Below, in pieces: positions 52,918 to 61,070 of a stretch of DNA of 64,000 nucleotides. The notes beneath the pieces were generated by a model. That model ran no database searches, was not told the origin of the DNA, and was given only the letters and a program-made list of their open reading frames with translations. The stretch is from Actinomycetota bacterium. GTDB lineage: Bacteria > Actinomycetota > Humimicrobiia > Hakubellales > JAMDDV01. Location of the stretch: NCBI GenBank assembly GCA_023488455.1, contig JAMDDV010000038.1:1-64000 (forward strand), written 5' to 3'. The translations under genes and the position numbers were made by a program. How positions within the stretch are numbered: the first letter of the stretch is position 1; every line of letters begins with the position of its first letter.

Positions 52918-54106
52918 TCTGTTGCGCTTGTAGATTTTTACTTGTTTTGCTTTTTTGCTGAAGTCTAATTGATGAATAAATAAATCTCAATAGAAGTGGG
53001 GTTATCAGCGTGGTTGCCACGGCAACTATCACCAGCGAAGCATAGGTCTCAAGTGATATTATTTTAAATGTGGCTCCTATCGTTGCTGTGATGAGCGCAA
53101 CCTCGCCTCTTGATATCATACCGATGCCAATTACAGTCGATCGTTTCCAATCAAATCCGCACATCTTTGCAGGTAGCATGCAGCCCAATAGCTTAGAGAT
53201 AATTGCCACTGTAAGCAGAGATATTATCAATATTGGATTCAGATTTCTGACGGTAAAGCCCATGCCTATATTTGCAAAAAAAATTGGGATGAAAATGCTG
53301 TAACCCACGACCCTCAGGTTCTTTTCGATCTTCTCTTTAATGCCGGACTTATTCACGAGGACCCCAGCTAAATATGCGCCGGTTATTGATGCGAGTCCTG
53401 CATAGAACTCAGAAGCCCAGCCAAATAGAAGACTGAAAGCTATTATCAGGCTCATGATAAGGTCGTTATTCCTGACCCTGTTGAAAAGTTTTGGTGCAAA
53501 ATTTACAAAGACATAACCAAAAGCAGTTGCGCTGGCGCTAAAGATCGCAAGCCTGGTGATTGTGGTTGTGAACTTGATATCACCTATGCCTTTAGTCCCC
53601 AGGAATATTGAAATTGCGACCAGACCCATTATGTCATCAATAACTGCAGCATTCATTATCGTTGCAGCCTCGTCGGTGTGCATCTTTTTCAATTCCATGA
53701 GTGTTTGCGCAGTGATGCTCACGCTGGTTGCGGATAGCACTATCCCGACGAATATGCTTTCATTCTGCGGAAGGCCAAATAGTTTACAAACCCCCCAGCT
53801 AAGCAGGATAGGGAAGAGCATCCCAGATGTGGCAATAAGGAAGGAAGACAGCCCAAATTTCTTGATCTTATCAATTTCGGTTTCCAGTCCAGAGATGAAC
53901 ATTAGGATTATCACGCCAATTAAAGCGATGACATTGATCGCAGCATTGGGCGTGATGAAACCGAGTATTGCTGGGCCAAGGATTATGCCAACGGCTATCT
54001 TACCAATAACTGTTGGCAGACCGATCTTCTGGCTCAAAAAACCCATCAGTTTTGAGGCACCCAGTAAAATCGCTAATTTTAAAAGGATAGAGAAGTTCTC
54101 TTCCAT
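52898..54106 (-). CDS. CPA2-family Na+(K+)/H+ antiporter
   Basis: A 402-residue integral membrane protein with about twelve hydrophobic segments (GLPTVIGKIAVGIILGPAILGF; IVLSATSVSITAQTL; AVIDDIMGLVAISIF with the double-Asp ion site). It is KefB/NapA-like but has no TrkA_N regulatory tail. It probably exchanges Na+ or K+ for H+. It is transcribed toward the VapBC module, 50 bases upstream of the glnK-amt operon end. Confidence 0.9.
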   Translation of the reverse strand: MEENFSILLKLAILLGASKLMGFLSQKIGLPTVIGKIAVGIILGPAILGFITPNAAINVIALIGVIILMFISGLETEIDKIKKFGLSSFLIATSGMLFPILLSWGVCKLFGLPQNESIFVGIVLSATSVSITAQTLMELKKMHTDEAATIMNAAVIDDIMGLVAISIFLGTKGIGDIKFTTTITRLAIFSASATAFGYVFVNFAPKLFNRVRNNDLIMSLIIAFSLLFGWASEFYAGLASITGAYLAGVLVNKSGIKEKIEKNLRVVGYSIFIPIFFANIGMGFTVRNLNPILIISLLTVAIISKLLGCMLPAKMCGFDWKRSTVIGIGMISRGEVALITATIGATFKIISLETYASLVIVAVATTLITPLLLRFIYSSIRLQQKSKTSKNLQAQQINETPL

Positions 54107-54155
54107 CTTCCTTCCATGTTATTTCCCTTTTTACTATTCAAATGGATGAATCTAC

Positions 54156-54494
54156 TTAAATGGCTTCAACGCCTTTATCGCCAGTCCGAACACGGACTAC
54201 TTCCTCAATCGGTATAATAAATATCTTGCCGTCTCCAACAGCACCGGTCCTGCCTATTTCACAAATAGTATCCACTACCGTCTGCACATCCTTGTCTTCC
54301 ACCACTATTTCAATCTTCTTCTTGGGTAAGAATTCAATCCTGTGTTCTCCCACTCGCCATTTCAGCGACACGCCTTTTTGCTGGCCTCTCCCAACCACAT
54401 CACTGACTGTCATGCCAATAAAGCCTTTATCCTCCAGGGCGGTTTTAATTGGATGAAAAGTCTCTTCCCGTACTATGGCTTCTATTTTTTTCAT
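54156..54494 (-). CDS. glnK: PII nitrogen-regulatory protein (with amt, minus operon)
   Basis: A 112-residue PII protein: MKKIEAIVREETFHPIKTAL, FIGMTVSDVVGRG and a B-loop GDGKIFIIP. The T-loop is unusual: Tyr46 is Trp, Tyr51 is His and residue 38 is Gln instead of Arg, so uridylylation or adenylylation at 51 is impossible. The ATG at 54494 has AGGAG upstream; the frame is open to 54527. It follows the ammonium transporter by 10 bases and should gate it in response to ATP/ADP/2-oxoglutarate. Confidence 0.92.
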   Translation of the reverse strand: MKKIEAIVREETFHPIKTALEDKGFIGMTVSDVVGRGQQKGVSLKWRVGEHRIEFLPKKKIEIVVEDKDVQTVVDTICEIGRTGAVGDGKIFIIPIEEVVRVRTGDKGVEAI

Positions 54495-54504
54495 ATTAAT
54501 GCTC

Positions 54505-55728
54505 CTATTCGTAAGCTCTTTCCCCATGCTGGGAAATATCCAGACCTACAACCTCCTCGGTTTCACTGACTCTTAACCCTATAGTGATATCGATTAGCTT
54601 ACCTATTATCCAGGTCATTGTGAAAGAGAAAGCCCAAACTACTATTATTGCCAATAACTGTTTGCTGATTAGTAAAAGATTGCCAGCAATTAGTCCATCA
54701 GCACCGGCTGGATTCACTTTTATGGTGGCGAATATACCGGTGGCAAGAGCCCCCCAGGTGCCACCAATCCCATGACATGCCCATACGTCCAAAGACTCAT
54801 CTACTCTAGTCCGGTTGCGTAAACGCATCGTATAGAAGCATATTGCCGATACTCCAATACCAATCGGTATACCCATTATCGGTTTCACAAAACCAGCGGC
54901 TGGTGTAATAGCTACCAGCCCAGCTACTGCTCCTATAGCAATACCGGATACCGTAGGTCGATGGTAAAACCAACTCAGAAACATCCAGGTCAGCGCAGCA
55001 GCGGCTGCAGCAGTATTTGTAGCCACAAAGGCATTAGACGCTAACCCTCCAGAGGTCAAAGCGCTTCCTGCATTAAATCCGAACCACCCAAACCAGAGCA
55101 GACCAGCACCGATCACTACAAAGGGCACATTATGCGCTGTCATGTTGGTACCATTTTGATAACCCTTGCGAGGACCTAACAGCATCGCCAGGGCTAGGGC
55201 AGATACACCGGCATTTATATGAACCACAGTGCCGCCGGCAAAATCCAGAGCGCCCAGCTTCACCAGCCATCCACCGCTACCCCAGACCCAATGCGCAATA
55301 GGCAAATATACAATGGTAAACCAGACTACAGCGAAGACCAAAATAGCTCTGAATTTCATTCTCTCAACAACTGCACCAGTGATTAGAGCTACGGTGATTA
55401 TGGCAAACATCCCCTGAAATGCCATGAAAGAGAGATGAGGGACTGTAGTGGCATAGACTGTTGATGGTTCCTGACCGACATTATTCAATCCCAGGAAGTT
55501 TAATCCACCGATGATACCTCCAATGTCCTTTCCGAAGCTCAGGCTGTAACCGTACAGTACCCAGAGAACTCCAATCAAGCCTAGCGTCATAAAGCTCATC
55601 ATAATGGTGGAAAGTGCATTCTTTCTCCTCACCATCCCACCATAGAAGAAAGCCAGTCCCGGCGTCATCAGCATGACGAGAGCTGCTGAGGCAAGTAGCC
55701 AGGCATTATCTCCAGCATTTATCGGCAT
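54505..55728 (-). CDS. amt: Ammonium transporter (minus operon)
   Basis: A 407-residue Amt/MEP/Rh channel with eleven predicted membrane helices. The twin pore histidines are in GGTVVHINAG and WACHGIGGTWG. The start lacks the N-terminal extension seen in the sister protein at 56166. GGAGGTAG precedes the ATG. The transcript leader carries an ANTAR-type attenuator (55763-55868). Confidence 0.95.
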   Translation of the reverse strand: MPINAGDNAWLLASAALVMLMTPGLAFFYGGMVRRKNALSTIMMSFMTLGLIGVLWVLYGYSLSFGKDIGGIIGGLNFLGLNNVGQEPSTVYATTVPHLSFMAFQGMFAIITVALITGAVVERMKFRAILVFAVVWFTIVYLPIAHWVWGSGGWLVKLGALDFAGGTVVHINAGVSALALAMLLGPRKGYQNGTNMTAHNVPFVVIGAGLLWFGWFGFNAGSALTSGGLASNAFVATNTAAAAAALTWMFLSWFYHRPTVSGIAIGAVAGLVAITPAAGFVKPIMGIPIGIGVSAICFYTMRLRNRTRVDESLDVWACHGIGGTWGALATGIFATIKVNPAGADGLIAGNLLLISKQLLAIIVVWAFSFTMTWIIGKLIDITIGLRVSETEEVVGLDISQHGERAYE

Positions 55729-55762
55729 AAACTACCTCCTGTATCTTATGTTGAAATAAAAA

Positions 55763-55868
55763 AAGCCCCTTAAAACCGGAATATTAATTCCTGCTTCAAG
55801 GGGCTTCGATGCCCAATATGATTCTTCTTCAAATCTGGCCTGCTGGATGCACCTTTGCATTCAGCAGC
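55763..55868 (-). promoter_or_regulatory. ANTAR-type two-hairpin attenuator before minus-strand amt
   Basis: Read on the minus strand: hairpin 1 is ATGC-AAAGGT-GCAT (55847-55860) extended by CTGCT/AGCAG; hairpin 2 is GGGC-ATCGAA-GCCC (55801-55814). Both have a six-base loop with A at position 1 and G at position 4, the signature of ANTAR-protein binding sites. The right arm of hairpin 2 is also the left arm of an intrinsic terminator: AAGCCCCTT pairs with AAGGGGCTT (55798-55806 with 55763-55771), followed by seven Us. Protein binding to the two hairpins would therefore prevent termination. Location: 35 bases before the amt start codon. Confidence 0.85.
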
Positions 55869-56038
55869 ATAAATGTTTGCCTAAAATGATAATCGAAGTT
55901 TTAATCAAATCAATACATATAATGCATTGTTTACAAAGATTTTACATATAGAAGTAGTTTGTTTCATTTATGTAAATTGTATGTAAACTTTTTCGAAAAT
56001 GTGTTGATGTCTAAATTTTTATGCTTATTATTTGAGAA

Positions 56039-56140
56039 TCCAACCACAAGGATGTGTTGGACTTCATAGTGGTGTGATAAAAACGAGCAAAGATGCTCTT
56101 CCTTAGATACCGTAGTGGTATCAAGGAAGAGCTTTTTATT
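56039..56140 (+). promoter_or_regulatory. ANTAR-type two-hairpin attenuator before plus-strand amt
   Basis: Hairpin 1 is CAC-AAGGAT-GTG (56045-56056) extended by TCCAA/TTGGA (56039-56061, with one bulged C). Hairpin 2 is GAGC-AAAGAT-GCTC (56085-56098). Both hexaloops have A1 and G4. The right arm of hairpin 2 is shared with a long terminator: GCTCTTCCTT (56095-56104) pairs with AAGGAAGAGC (56123-56132), with an inner GATACC/GGTATC, followed by TTTTTATTTT. The architecture matches the minus-strand leader although the sequences differ. It ends 25 bases before the amt start codon. Confidence 0.87.
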
Positions 56141-56165
56141 TTGAAAAATAAAAAGGGGGCGTGAC

Positions 56166-57761
56166 ATGAATTTATTCAGTATCGGATCAAGTTCAGAGGG
56201 TGAGCCATTGGTCGTGATCCATCATGCAAGGAGTGGAGTTTACAGAACTCTATTTTTGTTGGCAGGGATTGTGCTCATAACAATGATGGTTTTAAGCACC
56301 GGTGTTTCTCAAGCCAGGGCATTACCCAGTGATCCAGGCGGCGTTGTAACAGGCAATGCAAGCGATATTTCAGCTGATGATCCGGCAAATCCAACGATGA
56401 GTGAGCTATCGGATACGGTGGGCCATACAAAAGTTTCTCTTAACTTCGTGTGGATGCTTATTGCCGGGTTCTTGGTGATGTTTATGCAGGTAGGATTTGC
56501 GATGGTCGAGACAGGTTTTACTCGTGCTAAGAATGCAAATCACACGATGCTGATGAACTTCTTAATTTATTCTATCGGCATTATCGGTTTCTGGGCAATC
56601 GGGTTTGCCCTTATGTATGGTGGTGTCGGTCCACTTGGAACTCTTGGTGGTAACGATGTACTTCGCAATGAACTTACTTTGAATATATTTGGCAAGAGTT
56701 TCGGAATCATAGGATACAAAGGATTCTTTCTAAGTGGAGTTACTTATGATGTTGCCATCTTTGCGTTCTTTCTATTTCAGATGGTCTTCATGGATACGGC
56801 TGCTACCATCCCGACTGGGGCTATGGCAGAGCGGTGGAAGTTCAGCGCGTTTATGATCTATGGCTTCTTTGTATCCGTCATATTGTATCCTCTAATAGGC
56901 AACTGGGTATGGGGTGGTGGATGGCTGTCCCAGCTTGGTCGTAATTTCGGCTTTGGCAATGGTGCAGTTGATTTCGCTGGGTCCGGTGTTGTCCACATGG
57001 TTGGTGGTATTTGCGGTCTTGCTGGTGCGAAGATCATTGGCGCAAGAATGGGGAAGTACAACCAGAACGGGACGGCAAATGCTATACCGGGGCACAATAT
57101 TCCGATGGCAATCATTGGAACGCTTATTCTTGTATTTGGATGGTTCGGGTTTAATTCGGGCAGCACATTGGCGGGTTATGATCTACGCATCAGCGTTGTT
57201 GCAACGAACACCATGCTTGCTTCGGCAGCAGGAGCATTTGTGGCAGTTATTTATATGTGGATACGTTACAAGAAGCCCGACCCCTCGATGGCGGCGAACG
57301 GTATGTTAGCTGGACTTGTCGGCATCACAGCTCCCGCAGCTTTTGTGAATGCAGTATCGGCAATCGTAATCGGTGGTGTAGCGGGCCTGATTGTTTGCGC
57401 AAGCGTATTCTTCATTGAGCGAAGGCTAAAAGTTGATGATCCTGTTGGTGCAGTGTCGGTTCATGGTGTTGTTGGAGCATGGGGCCTTATCTCCGTAGGC
57501 CTTTTCGCTGATGGCACGTATGGAGCTGGATTAAATGGAGTCGACGCCGCAGTTAGAGGTCTTTTTTACGGGAATCCGTCGCAGCTTTATGCACAAATCA
57601 TTGACGTGGCCGTTATATTTCTTGTTGTTTACGGACTTTCATATGGGTTCTTTAAGTTAGTTGATGTGACGGTTGGAATGCGAGTCTCACCAAAAGTAGA
57701 AGTTCAGGGTCTTGATCTTCCTGAGGTGGGAGCACTTGCATATCCGAGAGATTCAATTTAA
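56166..57761 (+). CDS. amt: Ammonium transporter with N-terminal extension (plus operon)
   Basis: A 531-residue Amt protein. The first ~100 residues are extra: a cytosolic stretch, a hydrophobic segment (TLFLLAGIVLITMMVLSTG, about 37-55) that may be a signal sequence, and a polar spacer before the canonical channel (VSLNFVWMLIAGFLVMFMQVGFAMVETG). Pore histidines are in GSGVVHMVGG and VSVHGVVGAWG. AAAGGGGG precedes the ATG. It is controlled by the attenuator at 56039 and followed by its own PII gene. Confidence 0.95.
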   Translation: MNLFSIGSSSEGEPLVVIHHARSGVYRTLFLLAGIVLITMMVLSTGVSQARALPSDPGGVVTGNASDISADDPANPTMSELSDTVGHTKVSLNFVWMLIAGFLVMFMQVGFAMVETGFTRAKNANHTMLMNFLIYSIGIIGFWAIGFALMYGGVGPLGTLGGNDVLRNELTLNIFGKSFGIIGYKGFFLSGVTYDVAIFAFFLFQMVFMDTAATIPTGAMAERWKFSAFMIYGFFVSVILYPLIGNWVWGGGWLSQLGRNFGFGNGAVDFAGSGVVHMVGGICGLAGAKIIGARMGKYNQNGTANAIPGHNIPMAIIGTLILVFGWFGFNSGSTLAGYDLRISVVATNTMLASAAGAFVAVIYMWIRYKKPDPSMAANGMLAGLVGITAPAAFVNAVSAIVIGGVAGLIVCASVFFIERRLKVDDPVGAVSVHGVVGAWGLISVGLFADGTYGAGLNGVDAAVRGLFYGNPSQLYAQIIDVAVIFLVVYGLSYGFFKLVDVTVGMRVSPKVEVQGLDLPEVGALAYPRDSI

Positions 57762-57776
57762 GGTGGGGTGGTAGAT

Positions 57777-58115
57777 ATGAAGAAGATACAGTGTGTCATC
57801 AGACCTCAGAAACTTGAAGAGGTGAAAGATGTCTTGACCGAAGCTGGTATAGTGGGGATGACAGTTACCGAGGTCAGGGGCTATGGAAGACAAAAAGGAT
57901 TTGTCGAGCATTACCGTGGGACTGATGTTCTCGTCAACCTGCTTCCAAAAGTTGAGATCGAGATAATAGTTAAGAAAGAAGACCTTGAGAGGTGCATTGA
58001 TATTATTTGTAAAGCTGCATATACCGGAGAAATTGGCGATGGACTGATCTTTGTTTCGCCAGTTGATGATTTAGTCAGGATAAGGACTGGCGAACGAGGG
58101 AAGTCCGCTCTTTGA
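57777..58115 (+). CDS. glnK: PII nitrogen-regulatory protein (with amt, plus operon)
   Basis: A 112-residue PII protein: MKKIQCVIRPQKLEEVKDVL, T-loop GRQKGFVEHYRGTDVLVNLLPK and B-loop GDGLIFVSP. Tyr46 is kept, Tyr51 is Val, so modification at residue 51 cannot occur. The ATG at 57777 has AGGTGGGG at eight bases; the frame is open from 57768. It is cotranscribed with the second amt. Confidence 0.93.
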   Translation: MKKIQCVIRPQKLEEVKDVLTEAGIVGMTVTEVRGYGRQKGFVEHYRGTDVLVNLLPKVEIEIIVKKEDLERCIDIICKAAYTGEIGDGLIFVSPVDDLVRIRTGERGKSAL

Positions 58116-58183
58116 GTTTTAACACTTTTCATTAAGTGTATAAGAGGAAGGTTGTAGATATAGTCAGTCGAGGAGGGGCATTT

Positions 58184-58329
58184 ATGGCTGGATGTAGTGG
58201 CTGACTAGAAACCCTCAAGTTTCTGTTGCAAAGTGGTTAATAGAACAAAAGATGACCCCCGGTCTTGAAGGATATTCCGTTGTCAAACCGCAGGTTACCA
58301 TTGGTAAGAAGTGTGATTGTAAAATATAA
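58184..58329 (+). pseudogene. Frameshifted small ORF with strong ribosome binding site
   Basis: GAGGAGGGG at about 58170-58178 precedes ATG 58184, which reads MAGCSG and stops at TGA 58202. One base-shift away, the frame from 58198 (WLTRNPQVSVAKWLIEQK, then TPGLEGYSVVKPQVTIG and KKCDCKI) runs 43 codons to a stop at 58329. Joined, they would give a protein of about 50 residues with a Cys near each end. It is either a recent frameshift mutation, a sequencing error or recoding. The family is not recognised. Confidence 0.4.
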
Positions 58330-58347
58330 ACTTGGAGGGCAGTACTA

Positions 58348-58560
58348 ATGTACAAGTATGAGATTATAATTTATTGGAGTAATGAAGATAAGGCTTTTAT
58401 AGCGGAAGTGCCTGAGCTACCGGGATGTATGGCACATGGTAGTACTCCAGAAATTGCTTTAAAAAATGCTCAAGAGGCGATTCAGTTATGGATAGATACA
58501 GCAAAAGAATTCGGAGATATAATCCCTGAACCAAAAGGTAGCAGACTGATATATGCATAG
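58348..58560 (+). CDS. HicB-like antitoxin, orphan
   Basis: A 70-residue HicB-fold protein (YEIIIYWSNEDKAFIAEVPELPGCMAHGSTPEIALKNAQEAI) with good ribosome binding (TTGGAGGGC). No HicA toxin lies on either side. It resembles, but is not a close copy of, the HicB at 51700. It could be an orphan antitoxin or a free-standing HicB regulator. Confidence 0.85.
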   Translation: MYKYEIIIYWSNEDKAFIAEVPELPGCMAHGSTPEIALKNAQEAIQLWIDTAKEFGDIIPEPKGSRLIYA

Positions 58561-58707
58561 ATAATTTATTGCCTAACAGTTATCCCCTCTGCCCTGAGAT
58601 TCTCCACCCACGGATGATGAAAAATGTATTTATAGTTAAAATATTTTAGAATTTGCTGTCTTGAAGATGAGTTTATGGGAAAATATTCAGGAAAATGAGA
58701 TTGACAG

Positions 58708-59253
58708 ATGAGTTTGACGCCATTAAAAAGGAACATTCTTATAACCGGACTCCCCGGGGTGGGCAAGACTACACTCATTAAAAAGATTGCTGAGGAATTG
58801 AAGGCTTCCCATCCCGTTGGTTTCTTCACCACGGAGATAAGGGAAGCAGGCTTCCGCAAAGGATTTGAGCTGGTAAACCTGGATGGAAGGAGTGGGATTC
58901 TTTCTCACACTGATATAAAAAGTCCTTACAGGGTAGGCAAATACAGGGTTGACCTTAAGGGGTTTGAATATTACCTTGACTCTACTCCCTTTTTAGATCC
59001 CTCAACTACCATTATCATCATTGATGAGATTGGAAAGATGGAGTGTCTATCTCTTAAGTTTAAAAAACTGATTGAGGCGATATTAAATTCTGAAAAATTA
59101 GTCCTTGCCACCATTGCCCTGAAAGGTAGTGGACTCATTGAAGAGATAAAAAGAAGGAGAGACATTAAACTCTTTGAGATGACTCACGACAACAGAGACT
59201 CTCTACCATTGGAAATTTTAAAAGAGACTAAAACAATAAGTAAAAATTTTTAA
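58708..59253 (+). CDS. THEP1-family nucleoside-triphosphatase
   Basis: A 181-residue P-loop NTPase: Walker A GLPGVGKTTLIKKI (residues 14-27), then GFFTTEIREAGFRKGF, and Walker B IIIIDEIGKMECLS, as in the THEP1 nucleotide phosphatases. Cellular role in bacteria is unclear. It is convergent with the cupin gene of the nitrosative-stress cluster. Confidence 0.9.
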   Translation: MSLTPLKRNILITGLPGVGKTTLIKKIAEELKASHPVGFFTTEIREAGFRKGFELVNLDGRSGILSHTDIKSPYRVGKYRVDLKGFEYYLDSTPFLDPSTTIIIIDEIGKMECLSLKFKKLIEAILNSEKLVLATIALKGSGLIEEIKRRRDIKLFEMTHDNRDSLPLEILKETKTISKNF

Positions 59254-59255
59254 CA

Positions 59256-59564
59256 TTAGGGTCTGGGAGCGATCACCGCGAGCAGTAACATATCGGTTGT
59301 TGCAGTGAAGCCGTGTCTTTCCATCGAACCGCAAACTGCAATCTCACTTTCTTCTGCGTCATATGATTTATCGCCAATAATCAGCTTGCCCTTCCCTTTT
59401 AAGATGGTCATTGATACTTCAGATTTTACCGTGTGAGGCGAGACCCCCTGTCCAGCTTTTAAGTAAAAGGTTACAATCCTGAAATTTGGTGAATCATGGA
59501 CTATCTCAGCATTATATGTATCATCTTTGAACTTGCTTTCATCTATTAGCTTTACTGGTATCAT
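59256..59564 (-). CDS. Small cupin protein
   Basis: A 102-residue single cupin (GQGVSPHTVKSEVSMTILKGKGKLIIGDKSYDAEE; SMERHGFTATTDM). It has one clear His-containing metal motif and a second His near the C-terminus. It is the last gene of the minus-strand cluster, 20 bases after the NnrS-like gene, so it may help sense or protect against reactive nitrogen (inference). Confidence 0.78.
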   Translation of the reverse strand: MIPVKLIDESKFKDDTYNAEIVHDSPNFRIVTFYLKAGQGVSPHTVKSEVSMTILKGKGKLIIGDKSYDAEESEIAVCGSMERHGFTATTDMLLLAVIAPRP

Positions 59565-59584
59565 ATTCTCTCCTTTTCTAAAGC

Positions 59585-60886
59585 TTATGCCACTTCAATC
59601 AAGCTTATCGGCTTACGAAGTGTCGCTATGAGGTTTATCCCAAACAGCAATATGGCAGTCACCTCAAGCCAGCCGGATATTCCCATAGGGTAGTAAAAAA
59701 ATCCACCAAATATGGTTGCGAGCATCTGAAAAGTAACCCTGAGAGTATTACCGGTATTAATCAGCCCGAAAGACCAATGGTTTAGTATTGGGTAGGCGAG
59801 GTTTACCCCGCGAAATGTCGGTATTAGCTTGGTGCCGTAGCCTATTACCATCTGGGACGCGAATCCAACAGTTATTATGTGATTAAAGGCTCCCCAGAAT
59901 TCATGAGGAAGATTCATGCCAAACGCTTCTAATATGGAGAATGTGATCAGGAACAAGCCTCCCATAACCAGCCAGAAGTAGGCGCCTTTTATCAGCTTTA
60001 CGTAGCTTAAATCCACACCAGTCTTTGAGAGGTCAACTTGCGGCTTTGAGAAGATGTGGTTTAAGAGTGGAAAGGTCACCAGTGCAGCACCATCTAATAT
60101 GCCGAATATTGATGCACCAAACTTCATTTCAAATAACGAAAACCCGAGCCTCAATAAGATGGCCACAAGAAAGACCCAGAAGAATACGTCGGATATTTTC
60201 TCGTTTATGCGCTTGCTCCCTAAAAATATGGGGAGGGTTCTTACAGCTACTCCAAATATTATCATGGCTATAAAGCCAAGCAGTTGGAAATGGATGAGCG
60301 GAGCGTTGAACTGTGGCCAGGCGAAATTCTGCGAGTTGATTACCATAAATATGGTCAAGCTTAGCATGCCAATCGCTATTAAAAGAAAATTAATGAAAGA
60401 AGCTTTGGCATATTTCTCCCAGAACAGCGTTTTTTGCTGGCTGGAACTGATGGTCGCAAGCATTGTGAATAAGAATATCGAAACTGCAGTGAGCTCAAGA
60501 ACACTTGATAAAACCATCATCACCTTTGAGAGCTCTCCTATGGTACTGCCTTTGCTTATAAAAGGTTGAAATATCACGCGCAGCACGATGCCTGTGGCCA
60601 TCAGCCAGAGTGTTGCGACGGCGAGCTTTGGATAACGAAATTCCGTTGCTTTAAATCTAGCAACGACGAAATATGCGATCCCCATTATGAATAAACCCAT
60701 CCAGCCGAAGATCTGGAAGTGGCCGTGCGACTGGATTATCGGATCATAAAAAGGGGTAAAACCATGACTGCCGAGGTTAATTGCCTTCAAGATCAGCATA
60801 GTAGCTCCAAGTGTGCAGCCGGCAGTCAGCGCAGAAACTATTCCAGCAATTACAAAGTTATCGTATATTGCTTTTGGTCTATTCAT
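59585..60886 (-). CDS. NnrS-like heme/copper membrane protein
   Basis: A 433-residue integral membrane protein with about twelve hydrophobic segments and many membrane histidines (QSHGHFQIFGWMGLFIMGIAYF; FNHIITVGFASQMVIGYGTKLIP). The pattern is that of the NnrS/heme-copper-oxidase-like family associated with nitric-oxide tolerance. It overlaps the ScdA_N gene start by 8 bases. Function as a NO defence or sensing protein is a family-level inference. Confidence 0.75.
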   Translation of the reverse strand: MNRPKAIYDNFVIAGIVSALTAGCTLGATMLILKAINLGSHGFTPFYDPIIQSHGHFQIFGWMGLFIMGIAYFVVARFKATEFRYPKLAVATLWLMATGIVLRVIFQPFISKGSTIGELSKVMMVLSSVLELTAVSIFLFTMLATISSSQQKTLFWEKYAKASFINFLLIAIGMLSLTIFMVINSQNFAWPQFNAPLIHFQLLGFIAMIIFGVAVRTLPIFLGSKRINEKISDVFFWVFLVAILLRLGFSLFEMKFGASIFGILDGAALVTFPLLNHIFSKPQVDLSKTGVDLSYVKLIKGAYFWLVMGGLFLITFSILEAFGMNLPHEFWGAFNHIITVGFASQMVIGYGTKLIPTFRGVNLAYPILNHWSFGLINTGNTLRVTFQMLATIFGGFFYYPMGISGWLEVTAILLFGINLIATLRKPISLIEVA

Positions 60887-61070
60887 TTTTTATCAGTTCT
60901 TTGAGTTCTGACATTAAAGCATTAATATCTGACCCAACTTTTTTTGCTCCAATCTCTATTGGGTCATATGACCCGCAGCACGCATCTATTTTGTATTTCG
61001 TGAATACTGCAAGGGTTTGTGGATGCTGCTTGACCACATCATTGATTATCGATTTTTCTGTTATCTCCAT
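60879..61070 (-). CDS. ScdA_N/DUF542-domain protein
   Basis: A 63-residue protein (EKSIINDVVKQHPQTLAVFTKYKIDACCGSYDPIE) with the DACCG motif of ScdA_N, the N-terminal domain of RIC-type (YtfE/ScdA) iron-centre repair proteins. Here it is free-standing; the hemerythrin domain normally fused to it is a separate gene on the other strand (61598). The ATG at 61070 has AAAGGGTG upstream; the GTG at 61079 is an alternative. Confidence 0.88.
   Translation of the reverse strand: MEITEKSIINDVVKQHPQTLAVFTKYKIDACCGSYDPIEIGAKKVGSDINALMSELKELIKNE

Larger units (their letters stand above)
51991..52926. repeat. Imperfect direct repeats flanking VapBC
   Basis: The segment 51991-52024 (CCGACAGGGCATAGTGGAG followed by TTTCATCGATTTGTTG) recurs at 52891-52923 (CCACAGGTCATAGCGGAG followed by TTTCGTTGATCTGTTG), about 28 of 34 positions matching with one gap. 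The right copy overlaps the 3' ends of both VapC and the antiporter. The two copies bracket the VapBC module, suggesting insertion or duplication next to the antiporter gene. Confidence 0.45.

Noticed and set aside
55964..56167. Minus-strand frame of 67 codons in the amt leader
   Set aside because: It lies across the attenuator hairpins and terminator and reads as low-complexity Lys/Ser/His-rich sequence.
58122..58139. ACACTT/AAGTGT hairpin after the second glnK as a terminator
   Set aside because: Only six pairs and no following T-run.
58184..58240. Possible selenoprotein: TGA after MAGCSG would give a CxxU motif, followed by a 6-pair hairpin
   Set aside because: The frame ends 11 codons later, the apical loop is only about 8 bases after the TGA, closer than bacterial SECIS elements allow, and the alternative frame codes better.
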